A program made the position numbers and the translations under genes. The notes below the pieces were generated by a model. It was not told the origin of the DNA. It saw only the letters and a list, made by a program, of their open reading frames with translations, and did no database searches. A stretch of DNA of 37,859 nt. It comes from Clostridia bacterium (lineage in GTDB: Bacteria; Bacillota; Clostridia; Oscillospirales; Acutalibacteraceae). Location of the stretch: positions 1 to 37,859 of the forward strand of contig JAFQWA010000025.1 of the NCBI GenBank assembly GCA_017407705.1. Direction: 5' to 3'. Shown here one piece after another: positions 23,286 through 30,772 of the stretch (its first letter is position 1; each line of letters starts with the position of its first letter).

Positions 23286-24125
23286 GTTTCTTATAGCACG
23301 GCTGACGATAACGTCATCGAAGGTTTTCTTGAATTTAACACTCATCTGATACTTTTGTTTGCAAGAAGGGCAGACGTATGTGCAGTTGAAGGCTTTATAG
23401 CGGTATCTGATAGAGGATAAGCGTTTGGCAGGTTTTTTACAAGCAGGACAGTTAAGCTTGAAGTGGGATTTGTCAACCAGTGGACTGCTGAGCATCGAAA
23501 TATAATAGGGTTTGAAGGTCAGGCGCTTATAAAAGTCACCGCTGGATACGTTGGATACATAGGCCGGAAAAATCTTTTCATCATAGAGAATTTTCAGGAT
23601 CTCAGCACAAATGCGGCTATCGTCCAAAGCACGGTGCAAAGCGTATTCCGACGTATCGACGCCAAGACTTTCAGCAGCCACAGAAAGGGAAATCTGGTTC
23701 TTGTTTTCGGTTTGAATGAAGCGGTTGGAGTACTTTTGCAGGTCGCAGTATTTGTTGATAAAATCCACGCTCTTTTTGTGTAAAAAGGTGTTGTAGTTAT
23801 CAACAATAACGTGCAAATCAGTGTTGCTCCAGGTGATGAAAACCGTGTCCTTACCAAACTTTTTGCACCACTTTTTAAAGTCGTGAATAACTGATTTGAA
23901 ATCACGGGCAGCGTCTAACTCCGCCTGAGTTATATGAGTAAGATTTTTAACATACTGATTAAGCTTGTCACCCAAAACGGGATTGACCACCTCGGAAAAG
24001 TAACTGATCTCTTCAAAATTGCTGTTGAGCATACAAGCGCCGATCTCGATGATCTCGTTTACATACTTACCGTTTTTCTGATCCTTTGTACTGTTCCATT
24101 CTAAATCAAATAAAATATAGTTCAA
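23262..24125 (-). CDS. DEDDh 3'-5' exonuclease with C-terminal zinc ribbon
   Basis: This 287-aa protein is of the KapD/PolC-epsilon exonuclease type. Exo I is FDLEWN (Asp7, Glu9), Exo II is WSNTDLHVI (Asp near 103), and Exo III is ALHRALDDSRICAEIL with the His and Asp of the DEDDh class. A C-terminal region carries CPACKKPA and CPSCKQKY, four cysteines forming a probable zinc ribbon for nucleic-acid binding. The start is TTG at 24125 (minus strand), preceded by GAGGGAAG. It gives the canonical MNYILFDLEW beginning. It may act on RNA or DNA 3' ends; the sequence does not decide. It is a single gene. Confidence 0.9.
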   Translation of the reverse strand: MNYILFDLEWNSTKDQKNGKYVNEIIEIGACMLNSNFEEISYFSEVVNPVLGDKLNQYVKNLTHITQAELDAARDFKSVIHDFKKWCKKFGKDTVFITWSNTDLHVIVDNYNTFLHKKSVDFINKYCDLQKYSNRFIQTENKNQISLSVAAESLGVDTSEYALHRALDDSRICAEILKILYDEKIFPAYVSNVSSGDFYKRLTFKPYYISMLSSPLVDKSHFKLNCPACKKPAKRLSSIRYRYKAFNCTYVCPSCKQKYQMSVKFKKTFDDVIVSRAIRNVKTSETK

Positions 24126-24234
24126 GATTTCACTTCCCTCTTATTTTAAAATTATATCACAAACAGTATTATCATACAAGGCTTGTTTTTAAAGAAAGTT
24201 AGGGGATAAAACTTGGATTTTTTTGTTTTTGATA

Positions 24235-24263
24235 TTGACAAAAAACGCTGTATGTGATAAGAT
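24235..24263 (+). promoter_or_regulatory. Promoter reading into the tRNA-Leu locus
   Basis: TTGACA (24235-24240), a 17-nt spacer and TAAGAT (24258-24263). It is the only strong plus-strand promoter seen upstream of tRNA-Leu and lies about 245 nt before it, directly in front of a tRNA-Leu-like remnant. Confidence 0.75.
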
Positions 24264-24288
24264 ATTAAACGGTCCGTTTTGAGTGAAA

Positions 24289-24480
24289 GCGGATAAATAT
24301 GCTTAATATGGCGGAATTGGGCGAAGCGAAGTGCCGCATCCGGTGGATGAGTAAGGCACTGCGCTGAGGTGAAGAAATAAGGAGCAATGCGATGCGCTAC
24401 AAGCGAGCAGTGCGACTATATTTCTGAGGGTAACGCGCTGGATTCAGGTAACGCCACCTCCTCGATGATCCTCGTCGAGT
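24289..24480 (+). pseudogene. Disrupted tRNA-Leu-like sequence with a structured insert
   Basis: GCGGATA (24289-24295), the tRNA-Leu acceptor 5' strand, and ATGGCGGAATTGG (24308-24320), its D arm, are followed by about 115 nt of foreign, hairpin-forming sequence. This includes AGTGCC/GGCACT at 24330-24360 enclosing CATCC/GGATG, and AGAAATA/TATTTCT at 24373-24425. GCGCTGGATTCAGGT (24435-24449) then matches the tRNA-Leu anticodon arm (GCGCTAGATTCAGGT). The T arm and 3' acceptor strand are absent. It reads as a tRNA-Leu copy split in the D loop region, or a leader built from tRNA pieces. Confidence 0.65.
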
Positions 24481-24505
24481 AAAAATAGAGGGCAAAACTT
24501 AATAT

Positions 24506-24592
24506 GCGGATATGGCGGAATTGGCAGACGCGCTAGATTCAGGTTCTAGTCGGGGCAACTCGGTGCAGGTTCAAGTCCTGTTATCCGCACCA
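24506..24592 (+). tRNA. tRNA-Leu (anticodon CAG)
   Basis: The acceptor strands GCGGATA (24506-24512) and TATCCGC (24582-24588) pair fully, with discriminator A and an encoded CCA (24590-24592). CTAGA-TTCAGGT-TCTAG forms the anticodon arm with anticodon CAG (reads CUG). A long variable arm (class II, TCGGGGCAACTCGG) and the T arm GCAGG-TTCAAGT-CCTGT complete it. It is the only intact tRNA I can fold in this window. Confidence 0.96.
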
Positions 24593-24595
24593 AAT

Positions 24596-24633
24596 AAAAG
24601 CACAGACTTTTAGTCTGTGCTTTTATTTTTTTT
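24596..24633 (+). terminator. Terminator of tRNA-Leu
   Basis: AAAAGCACAGACT (24596-24608) pairs with AGTCTGTGCTTTT (24612-24624), a 13-bp perfect stem followed by ATTTTTTTT. Confidence 0.93.
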
Positions 24634-24642
24634 GTAGAAGAA

Positions 24643-24797
24643 GGACTTGAACCTGCATATGCGGATGTCTGTCGGTTGCCGTTACAAAGGAACGGCGAGA
24701 CAGACTAGCAATAACGCCGCCCACGAAGTGGGCACTGAATTTGCGGTGAAACCGGCAAATTCAAGTCCTGTTATCCGCACCAGTCGAGAGCCTCGAC
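24643..24797 (+). other. tRNA-Leu-derived structured element with acceptor-like ends
   Basis: GCGGATG (24661-24667) can pair with TATCCGC (24772-24778), followed by ACCA, so the ends copy tRNA-Leu. TTCAAGTCCTGTTATCCGCACCA is taken from its T arm and acceptor (positions 24760-24782, given here in pieces: TTCAAGTCCTG, TTATCCGC, ACCA). The interior is not tRNA. It holds GTCTGTC/GACAGAC (24667-24673 with 24699-24705) around GCCGTT/AACGGC, then GCCCAC/GTGGGC (24719-24733), then GAATTTGC/GCAAATTC (24737-24762). GGACTTGAA (24643-24651) can also pair with TTCAAGTCC (24760-24768), interleaved with the acceptor helix as a pseudoknot. GTCGAG/CTCGAC (24783-24797) follows. Confidence 0.6.
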
Positions 24798-24875
24798 ACG
24801 CAAACGCGTAGTTAAGATTTTTCTAAATTAAAGTTTTACCTCGCGTTTTAGTTTTGTTGAAAATATGGATTGATA

Positions 24876-24910
24876 ATAAAGACCATCAAAGGATGGTCTT
24901 TATTTTTTTA
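24876..24910 (+). terminator. Terminator after the tRNA-like element
   Basis: AAAGACCATC (24878-24887) pairs with GATGGTCTTT (24892-24901), followed by ATTTTTTTA. It implies that the element at 24643-24797 is transcribed. The stretch 24798-24875 is AT-rich with nothing evident. Confidence 0.88.
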
Positions 24911-24921
24911 TGTTTATATAG

Positions 24922-24961
24922 GGACTTGAACCTGCAAATGCGGATGTCTGTCAGTTGCCGT
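24922..24961 (+). repeat. Second copy of a 40-nt repeat containing an inverted tRNA-Leu T arm
   Basis: Bases 24922-24961 match 24643-24682 at 38 of 40 positions. The first 15 bases, GGACTTGAACCTGCA, are the exact reverse complement of the tRNA-Leu T-arm strand 24564-24578. Both copies lie shortly after a terminator. The rest of 24962-25119 is AT-rich with nothing recognised. Confidence 0.85.
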
Positions 24962-25119
24962 GAGTGAGCAGATGTAAAGCTTATAATAAGTCGAATTGTG
25001 TAGAAAATTTTACTTTAAATCAATGTTTTGGCTTTCAAATGTTAAAAAAACACAAAAACATTTAACTATGAGTAAATTTTATCTGTTACTATTGTGAATG
25101 GATTATAGGTAGTTGTTTG

Positions 25120-25128
25120 TGTTATAAT
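25120..25128 (+). promoter_or_regulatory. Possible extended -10 promoter for the secreted protein
   Basis: TGTTATAAT (25120-25128) is a TGn-TATAAT extended -10 about 60 nt before the ATG. No good -35 is present at normal spacing. Confidence 0.5.
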
Positions 25129-25187
25129 TTTAACCAAATTATCTAAAGGATAATTTTGGCAAATCACAACTGAAGGGAAAGATCCAA

Positions 25188-26252
25188 ATGAAAAAAATCA
25201 AAAAAATTATCGTGTCAGTTTTGTGCGTGGTGCTGTGTCTGTCCATGTGCATTAACGCCAGCGCAGCGGGTTTAACTGTAGTTGACTGGGTCAACAAAGC
25301 AGACGATAGCAATGCCAATAATGGCAAAGGAGTTAACTATAATTCTGTAATGGAGGGTATGTGCCTTAACCTTGCCAATAATGTTGTGTATTCCGCAAAA
25401 ATTAATGGTAATAAAAATTGTATGATTATTAAAACCACTTTAGATGATAAAGGCATTGGAAAAAAATCTATAGTAATGACAAGTGGTGGAAAAACCTATG
25501 TTAACTATTTGGGCCATGCTAATGATATGACTTTTGTCAATATTAATGATAGTAAGTACTTATATGTTGCAACCGGAAGAGGTATGAAAAAAGTAGATGT
25601 AGATTACGATATTGTTAAGTTAAAAATAACAGGTAATACTTTTGAGAGGGTTGCAAGTTATAAGACAAACTACAAGTATATGGAAAATGGCAATAATGTT
25701 TCTGTCAAGCAAGGAATAACAGGATTAGCTTTTGTTAAAAAAGATGGTGATGATCTAATATTTCTTGCTAAAAAGGGTACAGCCGTATATACATTGAGAA
25801 TTTCTAGTAATGCTGGCAACGGAACAGTTACAATGACAGATAAATGTTTTTTGGATAAATCAGCTTATACTCAATATGGCTCTCCTCAAAATATTGCATA
25901 TTATAAAGGTAAAATTTTAGTTACATATTCTAATGAGACAAGTGGGAAATCTAATATTTTGCTCACATATAACTATCCTTGTAAGGAAAATGATGAGAAT
26001 ACATATTCAAATGCAATAACCAAAGCAAAAGAAAAATTAAAGAACATAAAAGACAAAAATAAAAAAACAATCAAAGTTCCCAAAATACAACCTGTTAAAA
26101 ACGAGGTAATCAAAAAAAGTGATACTGATCTTTATGAAATTGAGGCTATTGATGTTGGAAAAGATGGTAACTATTACTTTGCATTAAATGTGAGAATTAT
26201 TAATGAGAAAAACGAAAAAGTTGACAGAGACCGTATAGTAGTTAGGAAATAA
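25188..26252 (+). CDS. Secreted protein of unknown function
   Basis: This 354-aa protein has a clear Sec signal peptide (MKKIKKIIVSVLCVVLCLSM, cleavage probably after ASAAG near residues 24-27). The mature part is rich in Asn, Lys, Gly and Tyr with many short beta-strand-like stretches (NNVVYSAKINGNKNCMIIKT, DLIFLAKKGTAVYTLRIS, QNIAYYKGKILVTYSN), suggestive of a beta-propeller or similar all-beta fold. A Lys-rich charged segment at about 280-305 separates a final beta region. No catalytic motif or wall-anchoring signal is seen. The ATG follows GAAGGGAAAG. Codon use is markedly more AT-rich (AAA, AAT, ATA) than the flanking genes, and it sits next to the tRNA-Leu locus, so acquisition by transfer is plausible. 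Confidence 0.82.
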   Translation: MKKIKKIIVSVLCVVLCLSMCINASAAGLTVVDWVNKADDSNANNGKGVNYNSVMEGMCLNLANNVVYSAKINGNKNCMIIKTTLDDKGIGKKSIVMTSGGKTYVNYLGHANDMTFVNINDSKYLYVATGRGMKKVDVDYDIVKLKITGNTFERVASYKTNYKYMENGNNVSVKQGITGLAFVKKDGDDLIFLAKKGTAVYTLRISSNAGNGTVTMTDKCFLDKSAYTQYGSPQNIAYYKGKILVTYSNETSGKSNILLTYNYPCKENDENTYSNAITKAKEKLKNIKDKNKKTIKVPKIQPVKNEVIKKSDTDLYEIEAIDVGKDGNYYFALNVRIINEKNEKVDRDRIVVRK

Positions 26253-26269
26253 CACCCTGAACAAAACAC

Positions 26270-26304
26270 AAAAAGCACTTGCGTTATTACGCAAGTGCTT
26301 TTTG
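26270..26304. terminator. Bidirectional terminator between secreted protein and rfbB
   Basis: A 15-bp perfect stem (26270-26284 with 26289-26303, AAAAAGCACTTGCGT and its complement) with a TATT loop has T runs on both strands. Confidence 0.95.
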
Positions 26305-26310
26305 ATTTAT

Positions 26311-27330
26311 TTATCTGTTTGAGTACATTTTTTCGTAGTAGTTCTGATACTCACCTGAGATAATGGTCTCCCACCACTCACGGTTTTCCAAGTACCACTT
26401 AATAGTTTTCTTAATGCCCTCAGCAAACATAGTTTCAGGCAACCAACCAAGCTCGGAATGGATCTTGGTGGGGTCGATAGCATAACGCATATCGTGACCC
26501 TTTCTGTCTGCAACAAAGGTAATAAGACTTTCAGGCTTGCCAAGCTCTTTGCAGATAAGCTTAACAATGTCAATATTCTTCATCTCGTTATGACCGCCGA
26601 TATTATAAACCTCACCGACTCTACCGTTGTGAAGAATAAGGTCGATAGCTTTGCAATGATCCTCAACATACAGCCAGTCACGAACGTTAAGTCCCTCGCC
26701 GTACACCGGCAACGGCTTATCATTCAAAGCGTTAGCAATCATAAGAGGGATAAGCTTCTCGGGGAAGTGATAGGGGCCGTAGTTATTGGAGCAACGGCTG
26801 ATAGTAACGGGCAGACCGTAGGTTCTGTGGTAAGCCAGTACCAAAAGGTCAGCACCTGCTTTAGAGCTGGAGTAGGGGCTGCTGGTGTGGATAGGAGTTT
26901 CCTCTGTAAAGAACAAATCAGGTCTGTCTAAGGGCAAGTCACCGTAAACCTCATCAGTGGAAACCTGATGATAACGGGTAATGCCGTATTTACGGCAAGC
27001 GTCCATCAAAACCTGTGTGCCCAAAATATTTGTCTGCAAGAAGATCTCGGGGTTTTCGATAGAGCGGTCAACGTGGCTCTCAGCGGCAAAGTTAACCACA
27101 ATATCCGGCTTTTCCTCTTCAAAAAGCTTATAAACAGCCTCTCTGTCGCAGATGTCTTCCTTCACAAAACGGAAGTTAGGATTATCCATAACAGGCTCTA
27201 ATGTGGAGAGGTTTCCTGCATAGGTAAGCTTGTCCAGACAGATAATGCGATAGTCGGGATATTTTTTGAGCATATGGAATACAAAGTTTGAACCGATAAA
27301 TCCGGCGCCGCCGGTTACAATAATGGTCAT
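26311..27330 (-). CDS. rfbB: dTDP-glucose 4,6-dehydratase
   Basis: This 339-aa extended SDR enzyme converts dTDP-glucose to dTDP-4-keto-6-deoxyglucose. The NAD-binding motif is [10 protein letters not shown] (residues 7-16). Catalytic Tyr and Lys lie in [11 protein letters not shown], and STDEVYGDL carries the dehydratase Thr-Asp-Glu. [20 protein letters not shown] is characteristic of RmlB. It is the last gene of the minus-strand polysaccharide operon, overlapping rfbA by 4 nt. No rfbC or rfbD follows, so the product is probably not rhamnose but is passed to the aminotransferase encoded at 28219. Confidence 0.97.
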   Translation of the reverse strand: MTIIVTGGAGFIGSNFVFHMLKKYPDYRIICLDKLTYAGNLSTLEPVMDNPNFRFVKEDICDREAVYKLFEEEKPDIVVNFAAESHVDRSIENPEIFLQTNILGTQVLMDACRKYGITRYHQVSTDEVYGDLPLDRPDLFFTEETPIHTSSPYSSSKAGADLLVLAYHRTYGLPVTISRCSNNYGPYHFPEKLIPLMIANALNDKPLPVYGEGLNVRDWLYVEDHCKAIDLILHNGRVGEVYNIGGHNEMKNIDIVKLICKELGKPESLITFVADRKGHDMRYAIDPTKIHSELGWLPETMFAEGIKKTIKWYLENREWWETIISGEYQNYYEKMYSNR

Positions 27331-28202
27331 TTTAAAGCCTCCTTAGCAAGAGAAATAAGATATTCACCGTATTCGGTCATTTTAAGATCTTCACCAAGTT
27401 TAAGGAGCTGCTCAGCGGTAATAAATCCACGACGCCAAGCTATCTCCTCAATGCAGGATACGTAAAATCCCTGACGTGACTGCACTGCCTCAACAAACTC
27501 AGAAGCTTTGAGCATACCCATAGGAGTACCGGTATCCAGCCAAGCCATACCACGTCCAAGCAGCTGAACGTTCAACTCACCCATTTCAAGGTATGCGTTG
27601 TTAACAGCAGTTATCTCAATCTCACCACGGGCAGAGGGCTTTACGTTTTTAGCAATTTCAACCACTCTGTTATCGTAAAAATACAAGCCGGGCACAGCGT
27701 AGTTTGACTTGGGATTTTCCGGCTTTTCCTCAATGGAAATTACCTTGTGATTTTTATCAAATTCAACAACACCAAAGGCCCTTGCATCTTTAACGGGATA
27801 TCCGAAAATAGTTGCACCTGCAAGCTGCTCCTGTGCTGAGCGAAGCACCTTAGTCATATCCTGACCGTAGAACACGTTATCGCCCAGTATCAGACAAACG
27901 CTGTCGTCACCGATAAATTCATCGCCTAAAATGAAGGCATCTGCAAGGCCACGGGGTGTGTCCTGAACCTTGTACTGAATAGATACTCCGATTCTGCTAC
28001 CGTCACCTAAAAGCTTTTCGTAAACGGGAGTGTCCTCAGGGGTGGAGATAACCAGTATCTCCTTAATTCCGCCAAGTAAAAGAATGGAGAGGGGATAGTA
28101 TATAAGCGGCTTATCGTAGATAGGGAGCAACTGCTTTGAAACCGCTTTGGTCATGGGATAAAGGCGAGTGCCTTTGCCGCCTGCAAGAATAATACCTTTC
28201 AT
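27327..28202 (-). CDS. rfbA: Glucose-1-phosphate thymidylyltransferase
   Basis: This 291-aa nucleotidyltransferase makes dTDP-glucose from dTTP and glucose 1-phosphate. [20 protein letters not shown] is the nucleotide-binding N-terminus, with the G-x-G-T-R-L signature. [29 protein letters not shown]-type and [19 protein letters not shown] segments match RmlA. Normal length. AAAAAAGGAG precedes the ATG. It supplies the substrate for RfbB. Confidence 0.97.
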   Translation of the reverse strand: MKGIILAGGKGTRLYPMTKAVSKQLLPIYDKPLIYYPLSILLLGGIKEILVISTPEDTPVYEKLLGDGSRIGVSIQYKVQDTPRGLADAFILGDEFIGDDSVCLILGDNVFYGQDMTKVLRSAQEQLAGATIFGYPVKDARAFGVVEFDKNHKVISIEEKPENPKSNYAVPGLYFYDNRVVEIAKNVKPSARGEIEITAVNNAYLEMGELNVQLLGRGMAWLDTGTPMGMLKASEFVEAVQSRQGFYVSCIEEIAWRRGFITAEQLLKLGEDLKMTEYGEYLISLAKEALK

Positions 28203-28218
28203 TTTATAACTCCTTTTT

Positions 28219-29301
28219 TTATTTTAATATAACATCGCAGATCATATCAACATCATTGGTGTCAAGATGTGCGTATAAGGGCAAACACATAATATTGCGT
28301 GAGAGCATTTTTGCGTAAGGGGTAGTTTTAGACATATCCTTTTCAAATTCCTTATTTTCTGAAACTAAAGGATAAAAATACTTTCTTGCCAAAACGCCTT
28401 GTGCCAACAGCTTTTCACAAAGCTCATCACGGTTTAAGCCAAACTTTTCTTTATCCACCAAAACGGGGTAGTAGGCATAGTTTTGCTTGATTTTATCGGT
28501 AAGTGGCAAAACGGTAAGTCCTTCTACGTTGGATAAACGCTCGGTGTACCTTACAAAAGCCTGTTTACGGGCTTGTAGCTCATCGTCGATGTGACGCAAA
28601 TTGCAAATACCCATTGCCGCCTGAAATTCGTTCATTTTAGCATTGGAGCCAAAGCACTCCAGTTCCTCGCCGTTAATACCAAAATTTCTCTGCTTGGCTA
28701 TCTGCTTTTGCAGACCTTCGTCTTTAAAGCAAAGGGCACCGCCTTCAATGGTGTGGAACACCTTTGTGGCGTGGAAGGACAGCATAGACATATCACCGTA
28801 ATCGGTTATGCCTCTGCCGTTATACTCGACGCCAAAAGCGTGAGCGGCATCGTAGATAACCTTAAGACCGTGTTTATCTGCAATCTTTTGGATAGCATCA
28901 ACGTCACAGATATTACCGTAAACGTGAACCGCTAAAATAGCAGAGGTTTTATCGGTAATAAGGGCTTCGATCTTGGTTTCGTCGATAGTATAATCCTGCT
29001 TGACATCACAATAAACAGGTGTGCAGCCTGCCTGAATGATAGCATTGGTAGTAGATGCAAAAGTAAAGGGAGTGGTTATGATCTCACCTTGCAGTTTTAG
29101 GGCTTTAAGTCCGCAGTACAAGGCCAAGTGACCGTTAACAAAAAGCTCCACGTTATTAACCTTAAGATAGTCCTTAAGCTGCTCTTTAAGTTGATTATGA
29201 ATGGGGCCCATATTGGTGAGATGCACCGTGTCCCATATAGATTTTATTTGTTCGCAATATTCCTCATAAGAGGGCATTGATGAACGGGTTACGTTTATCA
29301 T
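28219..29301 (-). CDS. DegT/DnrJ/EryC1 nucleotide-sugar aminotransferase (VioA-like)
   Basis: This 360-aa PLP enzyme has the DegT layout. [15 protein letters not shown] and [15 protein letters not shown] are at the N-terminal substrate/PLP region, [15 protein letters not shown] carries the PLP-contacting Asp, and [16 protein letters not shown] the Schiff-base Lys. The overall sequence style is closest, by memory, to VioA, which aminates dTDP-4-keto-6-deoxyglucose to dTDP-4-amino-4,6-dideoxyglucose. A 3-aminotransferase of the FdtB/QdtB type would need a ketoisomerase, and none is in the window. RfbA and RfbB downstream provide exactly the required substrate. The exact amino position is an inference. 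Confidence 0.88.
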   Translation of the reverse strand: MINVTRSSMPSYEEYCEQIKSIWDTVHLTNMGPIHNQLKEQLKDYLKVNNVELFVNGHLALYCGLKALKLQGEIITTPFTFASTTNAIIQAGCTPVYCDVKQDYTIDETKIEALITDKTSAILAVHVYGNICDVDAIQKIADKHGLKVIYDAAHAFGVEYNGRGITDYGDMSMLSFHATKVFHTIEGGALCFKDEGLQKQIAKQRNFGINGEELECFGSNAKMNEFQAAMGICNLRHIDDELQARKQAFVRYTERLSNVEGLTVLPLTDKIKQNYAYYPVLVDKEKFGLNRDELCEKLLAQGVLARKYFYPLVSENKEFEKDMSKTTPYAKMLSRNIMCLPLYAHLDTNDVDMICDVILK

Positions 29302-29323
29302 TTGTTTTCCCTTACTTTCAAAA

Positions 29324-30772
29324 TCAGTTTGATTTTATTTTTTTACTTAAAAAACCTTTTCCAACATTCCAGATATATTCAAAGCTTTCCAAACGGAACA
29401 ACTTTGATCCGCCGATATAGATAGCAGCACCCAAAGGTACCTGAATTAAAAGCGTAACAATATAGTGCAGACCGATAAACTGAATAGCCAATACACATAC
29501 GCCCATAATGCCCGACAGAGCCACTGAAGGCAGAATATCCTTTATTTGCTCTAAGTATGAATATCCGAGCAATTTTCTGTTGGGCCAGGAATTGATTATC
29601 TGAGAAAGAACAGTGGTAACAAGCAAGCTGTAAGCCATTGTCATTACACCAAAATTCATTGTGGAGAACAGTGCTATAAGGCCAATAACTTTTTTAAGTA
29701 TCTCCAACTTTAGGAACATATCGCTGCGACCCATAGCTTTAATAGCATTTAGATTAGCAGTGTGAATAGGATAAAATGCAAAGGTAAAGCAGAAAATTCT
29801 CATATAAGGAGCACAATCAAGCCAACCGGATCCAAGTAGTAGCCTAATGACAGGCTCAGCGCAAACTCCAAGGCCTACCATTAAAGGCCACATAAGATAT
29901 GAGCTTACTTTTATAGAACGACGAGTCATTGTTTTAACACGCTCTCTGTCGTTTTGCTCACTAGACATAGCCGGCAACAAAACGCTATCGATGGATGTGT
30001 TTATATTTGTAACTATAAAATTAGGAAATTTTCGTCCTTCGTTATAAAAAGCCAGATCGTCCGAAGTATATTTCTTGCCGATGATAAGCTGACGTAAGTC
30101 GTTGTAAACTGTATCAATAAGTGCTGAAATCAGCAGCTTCCAGCCAAAAGAGAACAGCCCTTTAAGTCTTGTAAAAGAGAATATGAATTTAGGACGCCAT
30201 TTTACCGTCAACCACAGAATAGCAGTGCTTACCGCAAGGTTTATAAGGTGCTGTGCAACCAACGCCCATACACCAAAGCCCATATAAGCCATTGCAATTC
30301 CCACTATTGCGGAACCGATACTTCCGCCAAGGCTTGACCAGAAAAAGCGTTTAAACAGCATCTTTTTGGATATATAAGACTGCTGAACGTTTCTTAGTCC
30401 GGAAATAACCAGGGTTAAACTCAAAACTCTGATAATAGAAGTAAGCTCAGGCTTCTCGTAAAAAGCAGAGATCAGCGGAGCGCCGAAAAACATTATCAGA
30501 TATAAAACGGTGCACATAGCAAGGTTAAAGAAAAACACAGTGGAGAAATCCAGATCGTCACTGTCTTTTTTCTGTATCAACGCAGTGCCAAGTCCGCTGT
30601 CAATAAACACCTGCATTATGGTGGTGAAAACAGTTACAAGTGCGATAGTGCCGTAGGCAGTGGAGCCCAGTAAACGTGCAAGCACTGTTGTAACGATAAG
30701 CATAACAACCTGTGCTCCGCAACGCTCCAAAAATCGCCATAAAAAGTTTGTAGTTACAGTTTTATTAGTCAT
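29324..30772 (-). CDS. Polysaccharide flippase (Wzx/MOP superfamily)
   Basis: This 482-aa polytopic protein has about 12-14 TM helices and belongs to the polysaccharide transporter branch of the MOP superfamily. Hallmarks are VTTVLARLLGSTAYGTIALV near the N-terminus, IQKKDSDDLDFSTVFFFNL, and GLFSFGWKLLISALIDTVYN in the middle, as in lipopolysaccharide/O-unit flippases (WzxC/RfbX-like). It moves undecaprenyl-linked repeat units across the membrane. Its start overlaps the stop of the glycosyltransferase (ATGA), so the two are coupled. Confidence 0.92.
   Translation of the reverse strand: MTNKTVTTNFLWRFLERCGAQVVMLIVTTVLARLLGSTAYGTIALVTVFTTIMQVFIDSGLGTALIQKKDSDDLDFSTVFFFNLAMCTVLYLIMFFGAPLISAFYEKPELTSIIRVLSLTLVISGLRNVQQSYISKKMLFKRFFWSSLGGSIGSAIVGIAMAYMGFGVWALVAQHLINLAVSTAILWLTVKWRPKFIFSFTRLKGLFSFGWKLLISALIDTVYNDLRQLIIGKKYTSDDLAFYNEGRKFPNFIVTNINTSIDSVLLPAMSSEQNDRERVKTMTRRSIKVSSYLMWPLMVGLGVCAEPVIRLLLGSGWLDCAPYMRIFCFTFAFYPIHTANLNAIKAMGRSDMFLKLEILKKVIGLIALFSTMNFGVMTMAYSLLVTTVLSQIINSWPNRKLLGYSYLEQIKDILPSVALSGIMGVCVLAIQFIGLHYIVTLLIQVPLGAAIYIGGSKLFRLESFEYIWNVGKGFLSKKIKSN

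Noticed and set aside
24661-24782. A second functional tRNA
   Set aside because: Although the ends pair and CCA is present, there is no D arm, anticodon arm or proper T stem inside.
24289-24961. CRISPR array or rRNA fragment
   Set aside because: Only two 40-nt copies exist, with no regular spacers; the similarities are to tRNA-Leu, and no rRNA-like core sequence was seen.
26458-26931. 157-codon plus-strand frame opposite rfbB
   Set aside because: Antisense to a clear dTDP-glucose dehydratase gene, without promoter or ribosome site.
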